A stretch of 64,000 nucleotides of DNA from Perca fluviatilis (GCF_010015445.1 NC_053116.1:10048585-10112584), one strand, 5' to 3'; shown: positions 1 through 13,137, numbered from the stretch's first letter. The notes: generated from the letters alone by a model not told the origin. Numbers and translations: made by a program.

Positions 1-89
<89 letters not shown>
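1..89. repeat. (CA)n microsatellite
   Basis: Uninterrupted CA dinucleotide run from the first base to position 89. It is cut by the window edge, so its true length is unknown. Confidence 0.98.
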
Positions 90-92
<3 letters not shown>

Positions 93-1334
93 TTGATGAG
101 CAGTATGCATTTAGAGCATATAGTTTCTAGATGACAGTGTCTGCGACTGCTGACCTCTTGGCAACCATCTCTGGTCCAGCTCTACTTTCTCTCAAGTGAC
201 AGATAAGCTCAGAAATTCGGAGGCAATCCTTAGCACGCCTACCAATCACTGTCAAAGCCTCACTTGCTTCTCTATGCGCGACAGCTTTGGAGATCTCTTC
301 CCTGTCTCTCCTAGATTTGGATGGAAGTGTGATTGTGGTCTCTTCTGAGTGGCAGCACCAACTTTACACAGCAGAGCTTCAGAGCACATGAAGACTAATT
401 GCTCCACTTTGTCCTCTTGCTACCTTTTGCCTTACGCAATTCTAACTTTATCTAGTTTCATATTGTCAGAACAAAAGTGTCTCGGCACTGTTGGCACAGG
501 ACATTTCTCTCTTCTCTCTCTCTGCAGCGTTGCAGCTGCTTTAATCACTGTTGTTTAATCACAAAACATTTCAGTAGCTGTCTGAACACTTAACTGTGCT
601 GCATTATTTAGTGTGGAAGGGTGTTCTTGTCTTCCATGCAATGTGACATGTACACTGGAGGCATGCAAAGTGCACGCCGAGAGCAAGGTGTACAGCAATG
701 TTGTCTCTGTAGTTTGCATCTTATTAGACAGGAGACAGTGGATGTGTATTACAAAAGTAAAGGGAGGGACAGTTATTCACATCCAAACACAACAAGCCTC
801 ATGGCTTGAAACATGCTGTCAACTCTGATGGGATCAGATATTTACTTTAATCGCCTCACATTGCCCCCTCTGTCACTTACTCGCTTATTTTCCCTCCCAA
901 ATCCTCCATTTGCATCCCAAATGTTCCCTTTCCCGCCATCTGGCAGTGACTCATAACACAAGTGACCCTTTTGCGTTGTTAGGTTTTACATTAGCACAGT
1001 TACTTCTAATTATTTTTGCACTGTCTGGACCAACAATCACATTAACTGCACACTATACATTTATGGTAAAAGAAAGTACTCAGATCAATGCCACAGTCCT
1101 GCATTCACATTTGCTTTATGCAGAATGGCCCCATTCACTGTGTTTTACTGGGACATAAATTACACCACTGGATTATTGTTACAGATGCATTGACATCCCA
1201 TCACATCTGTCGGACGATACTGAGGATGTTTCATGAGTCTGGTGGCTAGTGCTCTCCTGCATGCTCTTGCATACTGGGGCAGCAGACAGAGTGGCAGACA
1301 CGCAGGGTTTTCCCTACCATAATAAAGCTTAGGC

Positions 1335-1380
1335 GCAGCACCCAAGTGGCTGCAGCACCCAAGCGGCTGCAGCACCTAAG
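1335..1380. repeat. 17-bp tandem repeat, 2.7 copies
   Basis: The unit GCAGCACCCAAGCGGCT starts at 1335, 1352 and 1369, with one or two mismatches between copies. Confidence 0.85.
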
Positions 1381-2399
1381 CCCAATAAATGTAAAATCAA
1401 TGTGACTCAAAACTAAATGACTTATTTCAAATCTAATGATTGTAGTTGGTCCCCAGTGGACTTCTTTAGCGAGTTTTGTCTTTAAGCTTTACGAATGTTA
1501 TTTATATATCTGTTCTAACTTTTCCAACGTTTTAGACACATACAGTAATAATAATGGTCCAAAATGACGACATTCAGGGTACCTGTGCGGTCTTAGAAGT
1601 ATTACAAAAGGCTTACATTTAACTTGGAGAATCCTGGGAGTACCCTGAAATTGCATGTTTTTATTTAAATAGTTCACATTTTCTTGAGGGAAGACTCCTA
1701 AAAGTCCCCGTTTGAATATGTGTACCTAAGTCTTCCACAAACCTAGGGAAAACACTGCATCGGTGCATCGCAATGTGGACTTAGACGATTCTGCATCGAT
1801 GCAGTGAAAGACCATAACCGATTATTGCCTACTGATGTTGATTTTCCGGTCACTGCTTTTTTAGTTTTTTGCCTTTTGTCTGCTGTGATCAGACTCCACT
1901 ACATTCAGGAAGTTTTATTTTTTATTTTTTTTAATTTTTTTTTTTTTAAATAAAGAGCAGATGCAATAAAAAGGTGAGTTCATATATATCTGACTCCTTG
2001 AATTTGTTGATGAAAACCATGTGTAGCAATATGTAGTAATATTGAGGAGGTGACTCATTGGGATATCGATTTGAATCGTTGACAAGATTTACTTCGCCTT
2101 CTCCCAACCCAACATACTAGTCAGTCTGCGGAGCACCTTCGGCCACAGACTCAGACACCACCATGCATCACAGGAGGTCCTTCTTGTCTGTGGCCATCAA
2201 ACTACAGTGTATATATCTCCTCCCTCTGACTCACAACACATATTTCCATACATCTCTATGATGTGAATATTCTTGGACAATTGTATGCAATAATTACTTG
2301 TGCAATAATTTATTAGTTACATGTGTAGGCCTAATATCTGACATTACTGTAGTCTCACCTATTTTGGCCACTTGTTCTCTGCTGCTGCTTATGTTCACA

Positions 2400-2625
2400 C
2401 TGTACTTTTATTTATGTTCAGTGTACTCTAATGGCATGTATACAATCCATATAATAGCAGCACAATCTTTTTAATCCAATCTTACTTTACTTTTACATAA
2501 CTTTTTATTTCTTGCACTTCAGCTATGTTACTTTACACACCTATTTAGTTTTTATCTTACTCTTGTTTTTGCTGCTGAGCAACTGCAATGAAACAATTTC
2601 CCTGAGGGAATCAAAGAATTCTAAT
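2400..2625 (+). mobile_element. possible LINE 3' tail fragment
   Basis: The stretch ending at about 2610 (AATTTCCCTGAGGGAATCAA) resembles the 3' ends of common fish non-LTR retrotransposons, which often finish with a 'fits a hairpin, then TCAATAAAG-like' tail. No coding part is preserved. The assignment rests on resemblance alone. Confidence 0.35.
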
Positions 2626-3260
2626 TCGGAACATGTAAGCAGCATGTTATTGTTTTTCAACTACTTAATATACTGTTGTGAAACTAAGTATATGACAAAT
2701 CACATTTTATAATATCATAGGTTTTCTATATAAAATCTTAATCTGTGAAGTGGCTACTGTCACAAACTGCTTCAGGGAATGTGACAAGGAGGGAGAACAC
2801 TCCACGCAAGGTTATTTTATAAAAAAAATAAACCGGTTAACACTAATGAGCAATGGAGTGTGAAGATCGGCCATGTAAGCATGACCCTCCTATGTCAGTC
2901 AATTGACTGCTCTTCTCTTTCTCTGGGGACTACCAACGTTCAACTTTACAACCAAACTCCTGCTCTCCCTCTGACAGATTAGATAGATACTCAGCCAAAG
3001 GCGGAAGTCTGGCACCATAACCTCAGATTGGCCAAAACTACATTTCTGTTAACCCTTTCCTTGACTGGGTTACAGGTGCATAGCATCGGTGAAAGCGACA
3101 CAGGATATTAAACCTGTTTTCAAGCCCTTTTGAACCTGTAATTGTTTGTCCTCTGTCACTAACAGACAAGTTCGCAAATTCTCACTTCAAACCCTAAAAT
3201 AGATATATATTTTTTTTATTTTTTTTTGCCATTTGTAAGCCTTTTATTTACAGGACCGGA

Positions 3261-3350
3261 CCGCTGAAGAAATGAGGGGTAATGACATGCAGCAAAGGGC
3301 TGCAGGTCGGAGTTGAACTCGGGCCCGTTGAGGAGTAAACCTCTACATAT
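3261..3350 (-). mobile_element. tRNA-derived SINE, partial, inverted copy
   Basis: Read on the minus strand, this matches the body of the neighbouring SINE: the GGGCGCCCATATG block, the box-B-like GTTCAACTC and the GACCTGCAGCCCTTTGCTGC tail segment. It is head-to-head with the plus-strand copy, so the two form a palindrome that could fold as a hairpin. The box A half seems to be shared with, or lost to, the other copy. Confidence 0.75.
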
Positions 3351-3480
3351 GGGCGCCCAAACAACTCAGTTGGTAGAGCGGGCGCCCATATGTAGAGGTT
3401 TACTCCTCGACGCAGCGGGCCCGGGTTCAACAAAGACCTGCAGCCCTTTGCTGCATGTCATTCCCCCTCTCTCATTTCTT
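3347..3480 (+). mobile_element. tRNA-derived SINE
   Basis: An RNA polymerase III promoter is visible: a box-A-like ACTCAGTTGGTAGAGC near 3363 and a box-B-like GGGTTCAAC near 3421. A non-tRNA tail with GACCTGCAGCCC and CATGTCATTCCCCCTC follows. This is the usual plan of an abundant percomorph tRNA-SINE. It is not a functional tRNA gene: box B is mutated after GGTTCAA and the arms do not fold as a cloverleaf. Confidence 0.8.
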
Positions 3481-5579
3481 CAGCTTTTTAGGGGAGGCTT
3501 GAGCCCCCCTAAAAGGGTCTTAAATCGCCAATGAAGAAAAAGCCCTTTTAGCTTATTTTCCAACACCACGGATGATTAGGCGACTTCAGTAACTGCATAA
3601 ACCACAAACCATGGCAACAACTTGCATATCTGGGTGTGTTTGTCAGACTTTAGTAGTTTTATTTTGTTCTGTGCGACTTGAGAGCTATGACTGGGCCCAA
3701 AAAATCAGGCCACACCCTACATGAACCCGCATAGTTTCTGTCCAAGCCCAACCCTATCCCCAAAACACGGCAGCAGTTTTGGGCTCGAGCATGATTTTAA
3801 AAACCTGAATTTCCAATGGAAAAAAAGTGTATCCATGCATATGAATTTAATAGATTTCCAGAAGATGGCGGTCACACAAAGCGGTACATGGCCCATACAT
3901 TATTCATGACATTACACAGACTATACGGTCTGCATTTTAAAAACTCAAACAAGAAGAAAAAAACACCAGGAAATTTGTGCGAACTCCACCTTGTTCAAGC
4001 CCGGGGAATATTGAAAAATTACAGCCCGGCCCGAACCTGGTGAGTCAGGTCGGGCCCATTTGGGTTCTGGCAGAGAATCAAAGCTCTAATTGGGTTCGAA
4101 TATTTTCGATTTGTTGCATGTTTTTGTATTTCATTGTGTATCTGTTTGCTTTCTTGTATTTATTGTGCGTTTTTGTATTTGATTGTGTTCTGTATTCGTC
4201 ACACATTTACTTTGGTTATGTGCTGGGTTTGTTTTGCACGTTTTTGTATTTGGTTGTGTTTTCTGTTGTCGCATGTCTGTATTTACATTAGAAGTGTTAA
4301 GTTGCATAAAGTGGAAGTAGTCAAGTACTGTACGTGTACCTCAAAACTGCCATCAATTACAATACTTGAGTAAATATACTTCATTTACCTTACTCCTGAA
4401 GGTTTTTTAGAAAACATTTACAATTGAAGCAGCTGTGACAATACACAAGTTAGGATGTTTTCACAAGTGAGTGTCTCTTGTTATTAGCTGGTAAGGAGGT
4501 GGGGGAATAATGTCAGTGGGCTCTGATCTGAGGCTTCTAGGGGGTTATCAGCAATATCTTTGCAACAGATCAAAGCACTGCCTCCCTTTTGGGCAGCCCT
4601 AAGTTAGGAAACATGATTAAAGTGCTCTACTTTCTGCTAATCCTCTGAGGGGAAACTTGATAAATCTACTGAGCAGCAAAAGAAGTGGAAGGGAGGAGAG
4701 GCAAAAAGAGGGTGGATGGAATCAGCGTTTCAAAATGTGTCCTGTCATTCAGTCTTTATATACAACCCCAAAACCAAAGATGGCTTTTCTTGCCTGCATT
4801 TAGCAATTAATGAACAAATATGTTCAGTGAAATGTTTTCAAATGTGAACCCAAAAATGTTTCCTTCCAGACAGTCTCCCTACCCTGCAGATGAAGAGAGA
4901 TGACACACTTCATATCTCTCTCATCCTCTGCAGTCAATGTCTTTGATGGAAACTGAAGTACTGTTATTTTCAATTATCGTTCTCTGTTCTGCTATAATAC
5001 TTATCACTATTTTCCTGTGCCTCGAACCATTTCAAGCTGTCTCAGTTGGACATTTTGACACTGTACGAAGCCCCAAGCTCTTTTGTAATTGTTTACAGCG
5101 TTTTCTAAGTTAACTAATGATTAATGTTGCTGAGCAGATGTCTTTTGTCTCAGGAGGTGCGTGCAATGTAGTCTGGATCAATGGAAGTACATTTCCAGGA
5201 TAACTGCCTGACATCGAATCTTCCGCTGTCTGTGTGTTGCCATTCTCAAAACCCCTTCACTTTGGAAAACAACAAACTTTGAGTTAGCAAGCTACACGCT
5301 GAAAATGCAGAGTTTTGAAGATCATTTTGATGGTGCAACAAGGCAGGGCTGCTTGGTTCTTTTGGGGAATGATTGTAAAGATTTACAAAGAATATGTTTA
5401 CCGCATTTACTCTAACTGGGACGTACACATGGCGATACACTGGTAAGAGCAAATGAGGTTTAACCATGTATCAAGCTAATTTAAATAGCTTACATTTCAA
5501 TCAGGAGAGACTTGTTTGCAGATATGCAAAAGGTTTAATGTACATGAGCATATAGCTGTACAGAGTATTGGAGATTGAA
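3481..5579. other. gene-free stretch
   Basis: No gene is seen. A run at 4095-4270 repeats TTTTTGTATTTGATTGTG-like words imperfectly, which explains the open frames there. Poly-T at 5580 marks the start of the L1 tail. Confidence 0.6.
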
Positions 5580-5882
5580 TTTTTTTTTTTAAGTTTTGCA
5601 AAGCACAAAAACAATAGAAAAACAGGTACAGCACTGAAATAGCACAAGGTGGAAACAGGCAGCTAAAAACAATATGTAATGAGACCAACGTTAAAATTAG
5701 ATAAACAGACTAATAAACAAACAAGGAAAAAAAAAAAGGAATAAACCAATGAAACCGGAGTTTCAAGGAGCATGTAATGGAAAGCGAACTCTGCATCTGG
5801 GATGCTGTATCTAGGCATCTACACCATGATGAATGATACTATTCCCCTGCCCCCCTCCAGGCCAGATCCATCAGTCCTGATT

Positions 5883-8800
5883 TCAACCTCTGGGCCTTAG
5901 TAGACCCAGGTAATTAAAAAAAGAGTCCCAAATCCTGTAGAATGTGAAGGGTTTGTCCTTTAAGGCCGTGGAAAAGGCTTCAAAAGGGATGTTAGTCACA
6001 GTACACAACCATTGATTTAGGGTTGGGGCTTTATTAGAGATCCACATGAGTAGAATACACTTCCTGGCACTGTGCAACAGACTATGCAATAGTTTTGTGT
6101 TATGGAAATCAGCAGGTAACTCATCAGGCAGACCCAATACGCAAGTCCTGGCTCCCAGATGTAAAGGGCGCTTAAAGACCTTGTCAAGCTGTTGAGCAAT
6201 TGCGATCCAAAACTGCTGGATATAGGGGCAGCTCCACAAACAATGAAAAAGAGAGCCAACAGCAGATTGACATTTAATACAAAGATCTGATATGGCAGGA
6301 TTCATTCTATGTCTGACCTCAGGAGTAATATAAAGACAATGTATAATCTTAAATTGTCTCTCCCAGGCTGAATTAGAAGCTAAGACATTGGATGGCTGGT
6401 TGCACTAACTTCCTGATCTGCCTCCAAATATTTAACATATTCCTTAAAATCCAATTATTTATCAATGACGATACTTTTTCAGGGGAAATGTATAACAAGT
6501 TGTGCAGGGGGATTCCATCCAAAAAGGCCGATTCACAACTGAGCCAAGTAGAGTTAGAGTCCTGTATGAACCATTCTACAAGATATTTAAACTGTACGGC
6601 CAGTTGGTACAATGAAAATGATGGAGCCAATAAGCTGCCACACTTGGCCGGCAGACTAAGAAAGCTGTATCTTAGCCTGGGTCTTTTTTTACATCAGATA
6701 AATGATGTAATTGAACTGTTTAGCTGTGTCAGAATTTTCTTTGACAACAAAATTGGGAGCATTTGGAAGAGATACAGGAGACGTGGGAGACTGTTCATTT
6801 TGATGAGATGGATACGGCCTAGCAAAGACAGGGGCAAGCCACACCACCCATCAAGGTCGTATTTCATGGTACGTAGAAGGGGAGTCAAATTAAGCTTATA
6901 AAGATCTTTCAATCATGGAGAAACTTTAATACCCAGATAGGAAAAGCCGTCCGGAGACCAGCGAAATGGTTGCGAGATGTTTGGATCCAACAATTGTGAT
7001 TTGCCTAATGCCATGGCTTCACTCTTAGAAAAATTTATTTTATATCCAGAAAAGGAGCCATATCTATGAATTAACTTTATCAAATTGGGAATTGATTGTC
7101 TTGGGGAGAAGAGATAGATTAAAACGTCGTCGGCATACAGAGAAATTTTGTGCTGTTGATCGTTTAAGGGAATTCCTGTTATGTTGGCATCCTGTCTTAT
7201 AACTGCAGCTAGAGGCTCCATAGCCAAGGCAAACAGTGGGCTCAAGGGGCAACCCTGCCTGGTGCCTCGTTCAATACTAAAATTACTAGACCTGAGCCCA
7301 TTTGTAATTACAGCAGATAGAGGTGAGATCTGGATCCATTTTACGAAATCATCCCCCAGACCAAATTTATGAAGTGTGAAGAAGAGGTAAGGCCATTCCA
7401 ACCTGTCAAATGCCTTCTCCGCGTCAAGAGAAATACCCAAAGCCTCAGAGCTATACATTGAGGAGTGCTGAATAATATTGATCAGTCTCCTTACATTATG
7501 TGAAGAATATCTCTCCCGAATGAACCCAGTCTGATCATTAGCAATGATATTGGGGAGGATTTTCTCCAAACGCAGGGCTAGGACTTTTGCTAACAGCTTC
7601 ATATCTAAATTCAAAACTGATATTGGTCTATATGAAGAACATTCTTCCGGTGCTTTACCCTTTTTTGGTACTAAAGAGATATTTGCCTCCATAAGAGGAG
7701 GGAGGGCTCCTGCCTCAAATGAGAATTGAAACATTTCGAACAATGGATCCACTAAAATGGCATTGAACATTTTATAAAATTCTGCACAGAAACCATCAGG
7801 GCCTGGTGCCTTTTTTATTGGGAAGTAATTGAGTACAGCTCTTAATTTCACCCTGAGTCAATGGTTTACATAGGTCTTATCTTTGCTGGATTGTAACTTG
7901 TGGTAACTCCACTTTTGTAAAGAACTTGCGCATATCAAATTGTGACGGTTAGTTAAATTGCGAGGCATAAAGTTGCTTGAAGAATATTTTAAAAGTATCA
8001 TTCATTTCTGCATTATTATAGCTAATAGTGGTCTTCGAGTTACGGATACCCGAAATGCTTTGGGTATGAGCCCTGTTACGAAGAAGATTGGCCAGATAGC
8101 GATTAGGTTTATTTACCAATTCGTACATCCTTTGCCTGGCAAAGAACATTGATTTTTTCCGCTTTTTTAGTTAACAAGGCCTCTAGCGCAGTTTTGACTG
8201 TTTGAATATCATTTCTCAGCTCTTCAGACGGGGAGAAGTTATATTCAGTCTGAAGTTCATGAAGATCCAGTTCCAATTTTCTGTTCTTTTCGACTGTTAT
8301 TCTTTTGTCTAGCTGTATATGAAATAACAAGTCCACGGATGAAAGCCTTTGTAGTTTCCCATAATAGACCGGGGGACACATCAGGGGTCTTATTTTCTTT
8401 GAAAAAGAAATTAAGTTGTTCTCTTAAAAATGTCAAAAATAGGGTTGTGATTTAAGAAGGGGCTGTATCTCCAAGGTGTGCTCTGAAGACCCATATTTAA
8501 ATTGCTTAAACCTATAAAAGGAGCATGGTCAGTTATAATAATGTCCCCGACACTACAGAACTTTATATTATTTAGCGAGATTTTAGGAGTCAAAACAAAA
8601 TCTATTCTACTGCTAGTTTTATGTACAGTTGAATAATACGTAAATTCTTTATCAATAGGGTGCAACACACGCCAAGCATCGACAAGGCCAAGCTCGTTGC
8701 AGGTGTCTAAAATGGCATTGGCTCTCTTAGACATCGGACTTTGCACTGGTGGAAGTCTATCCAATACAGACGAAAAATAACAGTTAAAGTCACCAGCTAT

Positions 8801-9213
8801 TACAGTGTTGTGACGAATCCAGTCCGAAAACTTAGAAAAGACCTGTGAGATGAATTCAGTGGACTGTACCGGGGGAAAGTATATATTCATAAATGACACA
8901 GCCTGGCCGTGGAGGCAGCCCCTTAACATTACATATCTACCAGACTTGTCTCAATGTCCGACAGTGGCAGGTGTTTGCTGATTAAAATAGCAACCCCCCT
9001 GCTTTTACTCGTAAATGAAGAGCTAACCACCTGTCCTACCCAATCACGCTTTAACTTGGAATGTTCATTAATAGACAGGTGAGTTTCTTGTAACATTGCT
9101 ATATGAACATGCTCCTTTTTTAGAAAGCTCAAAATTGTTTTCCTCTTAATAGGGTTGTGTATCCCTCTCACATTCCAACTGCAGATCTTCAAAGTGGCTT
9201 TATCACTCGCCAT
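5883..9213 (-). pseudogene. L1 ORF2: endonuclease-reverse transcriptase, frameshifted
   Basis: The family protein nicks target DNA and copies the element RNA at the nick. The apurinic-type endonuclease comes first (9213-8411), with SWNVRGIHNP, QETHL, GDFNC, RIDFVLTP and TDHAPF. Next is a linker (8381-7949), then the reverse transcriptase (7851-6913) with KKAPGPDGF, DAEKAFDRLEW, TRQGCPLSPLFALAMEP and the catalytic LYADD. A thumb and a C-terminal region with a C-x2-C-like knuckle follow (6912-5883, DLCIKCQSAVGSLFHCLWSC). These pieces lie in at least six frame segments, with breaks near 8929, 8400, 8130, 7900, 6912 and 6340, so it is dead. The key residues survive, which suggests moderately recent decay. 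Confidence 0.9.
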
Positions 9214-9820
9214 TGTGTATTAAAAAAAATATCTTGGCAAACAATGATCAGGAGTATAGATGGCATCCTGGGCTCCCAGAAACTAACATGTAAAACAATG
9301 CTTTGCTCACTTCAAAACAACAACTATATACAACAGACATCAAACAAAAATAACGCGAACACATAGGGGTCAAACTTTGGCCTAATATACCCATAATGGG
9401 TGTCAGCTACTCTCCCTAACCAAGGGGAAGGTGCTAGGCCAGCTAATGGCTTCTTTTTTTCTTTTTTCTTTTTTTTTTAAATAGAGCACAACTCAGGTAC
9501 GGCCCGCAGCTCTATAGATAAAAATGACAATCTTATGCTAACTACAGTAATAGAGCTAAAACTCCTAAAGTTTGAATAAGAAAATAACAATGTATCCTTT
9601 TAGGTCAGAAGGAGACCTAGGCACGCTTATTGACATTGAGCACAGTTTAGAGCCCCAACGTCACCTCAAAAGTGTGTTGCAACATGAACCTTATACCCCG
9701 TCCAACAACACAAGGGCAGCGATCCAGCGACAGAAAACCTTAATCCTTATGCTCACCAGATCCGGAAATTACAGACCAGGTCTCATATAGACACTTTAGA
9801 CAACACATGAGAAGATATCC

Positions 9821-10710
9821 TCAGTCCTCCGGGACACAGGTGGTGGTCCCCGTTGGCCGCGTGGTTCCCCCCAGAAAAGCCTTAACATCCTTAGGTTGTT
9901 TGAAAAATTTCTCCTGCCCGTCGTATCTGATCCTAAGAACGGCTGGATACAGCATGGCGAAGACGATACCTTTCTCCTTAAGCCGCTGTTTAACAGAGTA
10001 AAAATCCTGGCGCTTCTTTACAACAGCTGCGGAGAAATCCTCGAATATCATGACTGAAGCTCTGTTATACAATAAAGCCTGCGCCTTCCTGGCCGCCTGC
10101 ATGATCCGGACATTATCTTGGAAGTTGTGGACCTTAATGATGACAGTGCGAGGCCGTTGTCCGGGCGGCGGACGGTGTGAGAGAGCCCGGTGGCAGCGGT
10201 CCAGTTTAACAGCTCCGCCTTTGAAGCTAAATTGCAGCAGCTCCGGCAGCAAAGTTTTAAAAAATGAGACCGGATTACTGCCCTCGCTGCCTTCAGGTAG
10301 TCCGATGATGCGAATGTTACACCGCCGTCCCCTGTTTTCTAGCTCATCAATTTTATCCAGCGCTGTCTCCAACTTCTTCCCGACTTCGGCAAGCTTAGCA
10401 GTGTGGTTCACCATGGTGTCTTCAGAATCGGAGATGCGTTGCTCAGCCTCGTTAAGACGAGTATCAAGTGTAGCGAGTTTAGACGATCAAGCCTCAAGAG
10501 GACAGGGTCAATCTTCTTATCGAAGGAGGCCTCAACGCCTTTGAGCACCTCGGTAGTGATTCTTATTACCAGGCTATCAGTCTCCACTTGACCCATAAGT
10601 GGCGGCGGTGTGTGGTCCGCCATGCTAGCTTGGCTAGTTTGGTGCGACTGAACATCGACAAATTTGGCGGATTTAGCCATTTGGGTGATCTTCCTCTGGG
10701 TGTTTGGCAT
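9821..10710 (-). pseudogene. L1 ORF1: RNA-binding protein (transposase_22 type), frameshifted
   Basis: In the family this is a trimeric coiled-coil RNA chaperone that coats element RNA. The first frame (10710-10408) starts MPNTQRKITQMAKSAKF and runs into a heptad-like stretch. A frameshift near 10410 leads to the second frame (10414-9821). That frame carries the coiled-coil end (LAEVGKKLETALDKIDELEN), the RRM-like core (RCNIRIIGLPEG) and the C-terminal domain (RPRTVIIKVHNFQD, RIMQAARKA). It lies directly upstream of ORF2, separated by about 600 bp. One frameshift breaks it; otherwise the domain order is complete. Confidence 0.85.
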
Positions 10711-10860
10711 TCTTAGGTCCGTACAAGGTGTCCCGCTTTCGCCCAGTGTTTTTCTTTTTTTTTTTTATATATGTCTATGTCAAAAGTTACATCGAAAAAC
10801 TGTATCGAGCTGCGGGAGCCGAGGTAGGGAGCCGTTACTCCGACATTTGCGTCACGTGAC

Positions 10861-12180
10861 CCCCCCCCAATTAATACATTTTAATATAGGGGTAAGGAAC
10901 CATGATATAACCCCCAAAAACATGACTGAAATTAGAAGGTAGGAACATGGAGGAAATGGAACACATTAACATTAAATACAGATTAATTTATAAAATATAT
11001 GGGTTTACCTCCATGCAGCACAGATCTGAAACAGAAAAGCAATTGCAGTGATCCGTACCCGAAACAGCATGCAAAATGCTTCCCGCATTTCGGTCATCGG
11101 CTACTCAGGCCGGCATAACTCTGCATTTTTGCCGGTACGTCAACTCAGGCCGGCAAAAAACACGGCATCTCCGCCGGTACGACCATTTAGGCCGGTAAAC
11201 ATGAACCATAGCCATAGTATTTAATTTTAAGTAATTATCTAGTAATTTGATTGGCTATCTCTTAAGTACAACATGAACAGGATATTTCCGTCGAAGTGGG
11301 ACGCTAACTGAAGAAGACAAACCACCACCGGTTATATGCCGGTACAGCAACTTGGGCGGTAAACATGAAGGAAAACAAGGCATCTCCGCCATTACGGCAA
11401 TTTAGCCCGTAAACAAAGTAAAACCACATTATCTATTATGATTATGTATCTAATATAAAAGCAAATTAAATCAGCCTGCGAAATACATCCCGTATTTCGG
11501 TCATTGGCATCTCAGGCCGGCATAACACGGCATCTCAGGCTGGCATAACACGGTATCTCCATAAATCTGTAAATAGAAAACGAATGCAGTGATCCGTCCC
11601 CAAAACGGCATGCAAAATACTTCCCATATTTCGGTCATCGGCGACTTATGCCGGCATTGGCAACTCAGGCCGGTATAGCAAGGAATATCCGCCGGTACGA
11701 CGAGTCAAATCTTGGCATCTCAGGCTGTTGGCATTTTAAGTAAGTAAGCAATGTCATTATAGCACATTTCACAGATAAAGATCACAGTGTAGAGTGTTTC
11801 ACGATAAAATGCAATTCAGTACAACAAATTCAAATACAAATAGAAAACAATGAACAGCCATAAGAAAAACCTTGACTACTTAAAAAACTACGATTTGAAT
11901 GCCTGCAAAAGAGACGTAAAATCTCTGCATCTCAGGCCGGTGGCAACGTAATGTCTGCAAAATAAAGACCAATAAAATCTTGGCATCTCTGCTGTAGGCC
12001 GGCTCAGGCCAGTAAACCCAAAAGCAAAAGAAGACAATTAGATAGCCATTAAAATTGTTAGTACCCGGCAACGAAGATGACGCCATTGAACAAAATAAAC
12101 CGACATAAGGCAGAGAACACTTGCATTGATAACCCTTCATAAAACACGATGAATATTGCTTAACTCGCCACATGCATGAT
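10861..12180. repeat. dispersed CCGG-rich motif region
   Basis: The word CAGGCCGGCATAACACGG and variants (GGCCGGTAAAC, CCGCCGGTACG) recur many times between 11090 and 12010. A longer block containing GATCCGT, GGCATGCAAAATAC and ATTTCGGTCATCGG appears at about 11045-11110 and again at 11585-11645, with a shorter version near 11480. There is no coding frame. It looks like the decayed remains of a tandem or modular repeat with a unit I could not define. Confidence 0.6.
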
Positions 12181-13137
12181 GCTGATGTCAGTAATTCCTA
12201 CCACGGCAAAAACACTTTAACACCTCATCACTGGGTGCCAGATAAGACCTTTAGACATCACAGCTGCACTAAGTACAACTGCACAAAAGGTGTATCCACA
12301 TATTCAACGTTACTATTTAAGCAGTTGTACATTTGTATACCCACCTTGTATATGTTAAATGTTCGTTCTTGTATTCTACCCTATTATGTCATGTAATTGT
12401 GCGTACGTCTATTGTATCGTATTATTCATGTATAGTGTCCTAGCATCTTAGTGTATTCCGCGCTGTGACTGTGACATAGCACGTCGTTTCCCAATCAAAA
12501 GAATCTTGCACCTGCCAAAGTATTAGAACAGTGATTTAACCCCAGAACATGTCACGAATATGCGCCAAATGCATAAATGTCACTCCGTCGCTTAGCAACA
12601 CATGATATGAATGTATACAAAACATAGAGTTGGTGAAGAGAGGCTGGAACTTAAACCAGACACACTACGAAGTATTGCGCATGATAATGAGCTGCTTCCC
12701 AGCGAGTCCTCCGAACATGAACGGAGTGAGCCGCTAGAGGGCCTTAGCAATGGGAACAGCAGCGCCGTATACCACCGTAAATGCGCACATGAATTAAAGG
12801 AGAATTCCGGCCAATTTTTATGTTAATCTTGATAGCTATAGCTACGCGAGTACTTTCGATAGAAAACCCCGAATCAGTGCAGGTAACGCGGAGAAGCTGC
12901 AGCTACGTACGACAAGCGTCCCCTGAGCTAAAATGGCAGTGCTCGGGGCAAGTTTTAGAGTGCCTTTGTGCCTCTTAACAGACACAAAATGCAATTAATA
13001 TGTCTGTGCCACATGAATAGGGCCCTTACATGTCAACCAGATGCGTTTTCAACTCAGACATTGTTTAAATTCACCTACCCTGGTCCCTGTCTCGATCCTG
13101 CCGGTAGCTAGCTTGTCCTGCTAGCTGATAGCCGTCA
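12181..13137. other. gene-free stretch with probable MITE remnant
   Basis: 12793-13060 begins TTAAAGGAGAATTCCGGCCA and resembles the start of a miniature inverted-repeat element common in teleosts. I did not find the matching end. The 71-codon frame at 12611 lacks any family motif and runs into this repeat. Several TAGCTAGC-rich words start at 13105. Confidence 0.45.

Larger units (their letters stand above)
90..3240. other. gene-free stretch
   Basis: No spliceable coding segment is recognised. The open frames are short, with no family motifs. It holds an A/T-run area near 1918-1948, a small 17-bp repeat and a possible LINE 3' tail, listed separately. Confidence 0.6.
5580..10860 (-). mobile_element. 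L1-type LINE, near full length, inactive
   Basis: A minus-strand non-LTR retrotransposon of about 5.3 kb. Reading 5' to 3' (high to low coordinate), it has a GC-rich leader, ORF1 (10710-9821), ORF2 (9213-5883), a 3' untranslated part and an A tail, seen as T at 5580-5591. The order and the ORF1 and ORF2 motifs match the L1 clade, which is diverse in fish. Both frames carry frameshifts, so it cannot make its proteins. I could not fix a target-site duplication, so the outer limits are approximate, especially the 5' end near the C run at 10861. Confidence 0.88.

Noticed and set aside
3347..3440. tRNA gene
   Set aside because: Box A and B are present, but the cloverleaf does not form and a SINE tail follows directly, so it is a SINE.
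11880..12173. 97-codon minus-strand frame
   Set aside because: It lies in the CCGG-motif repeat region with no motif and no plausible exon borders.
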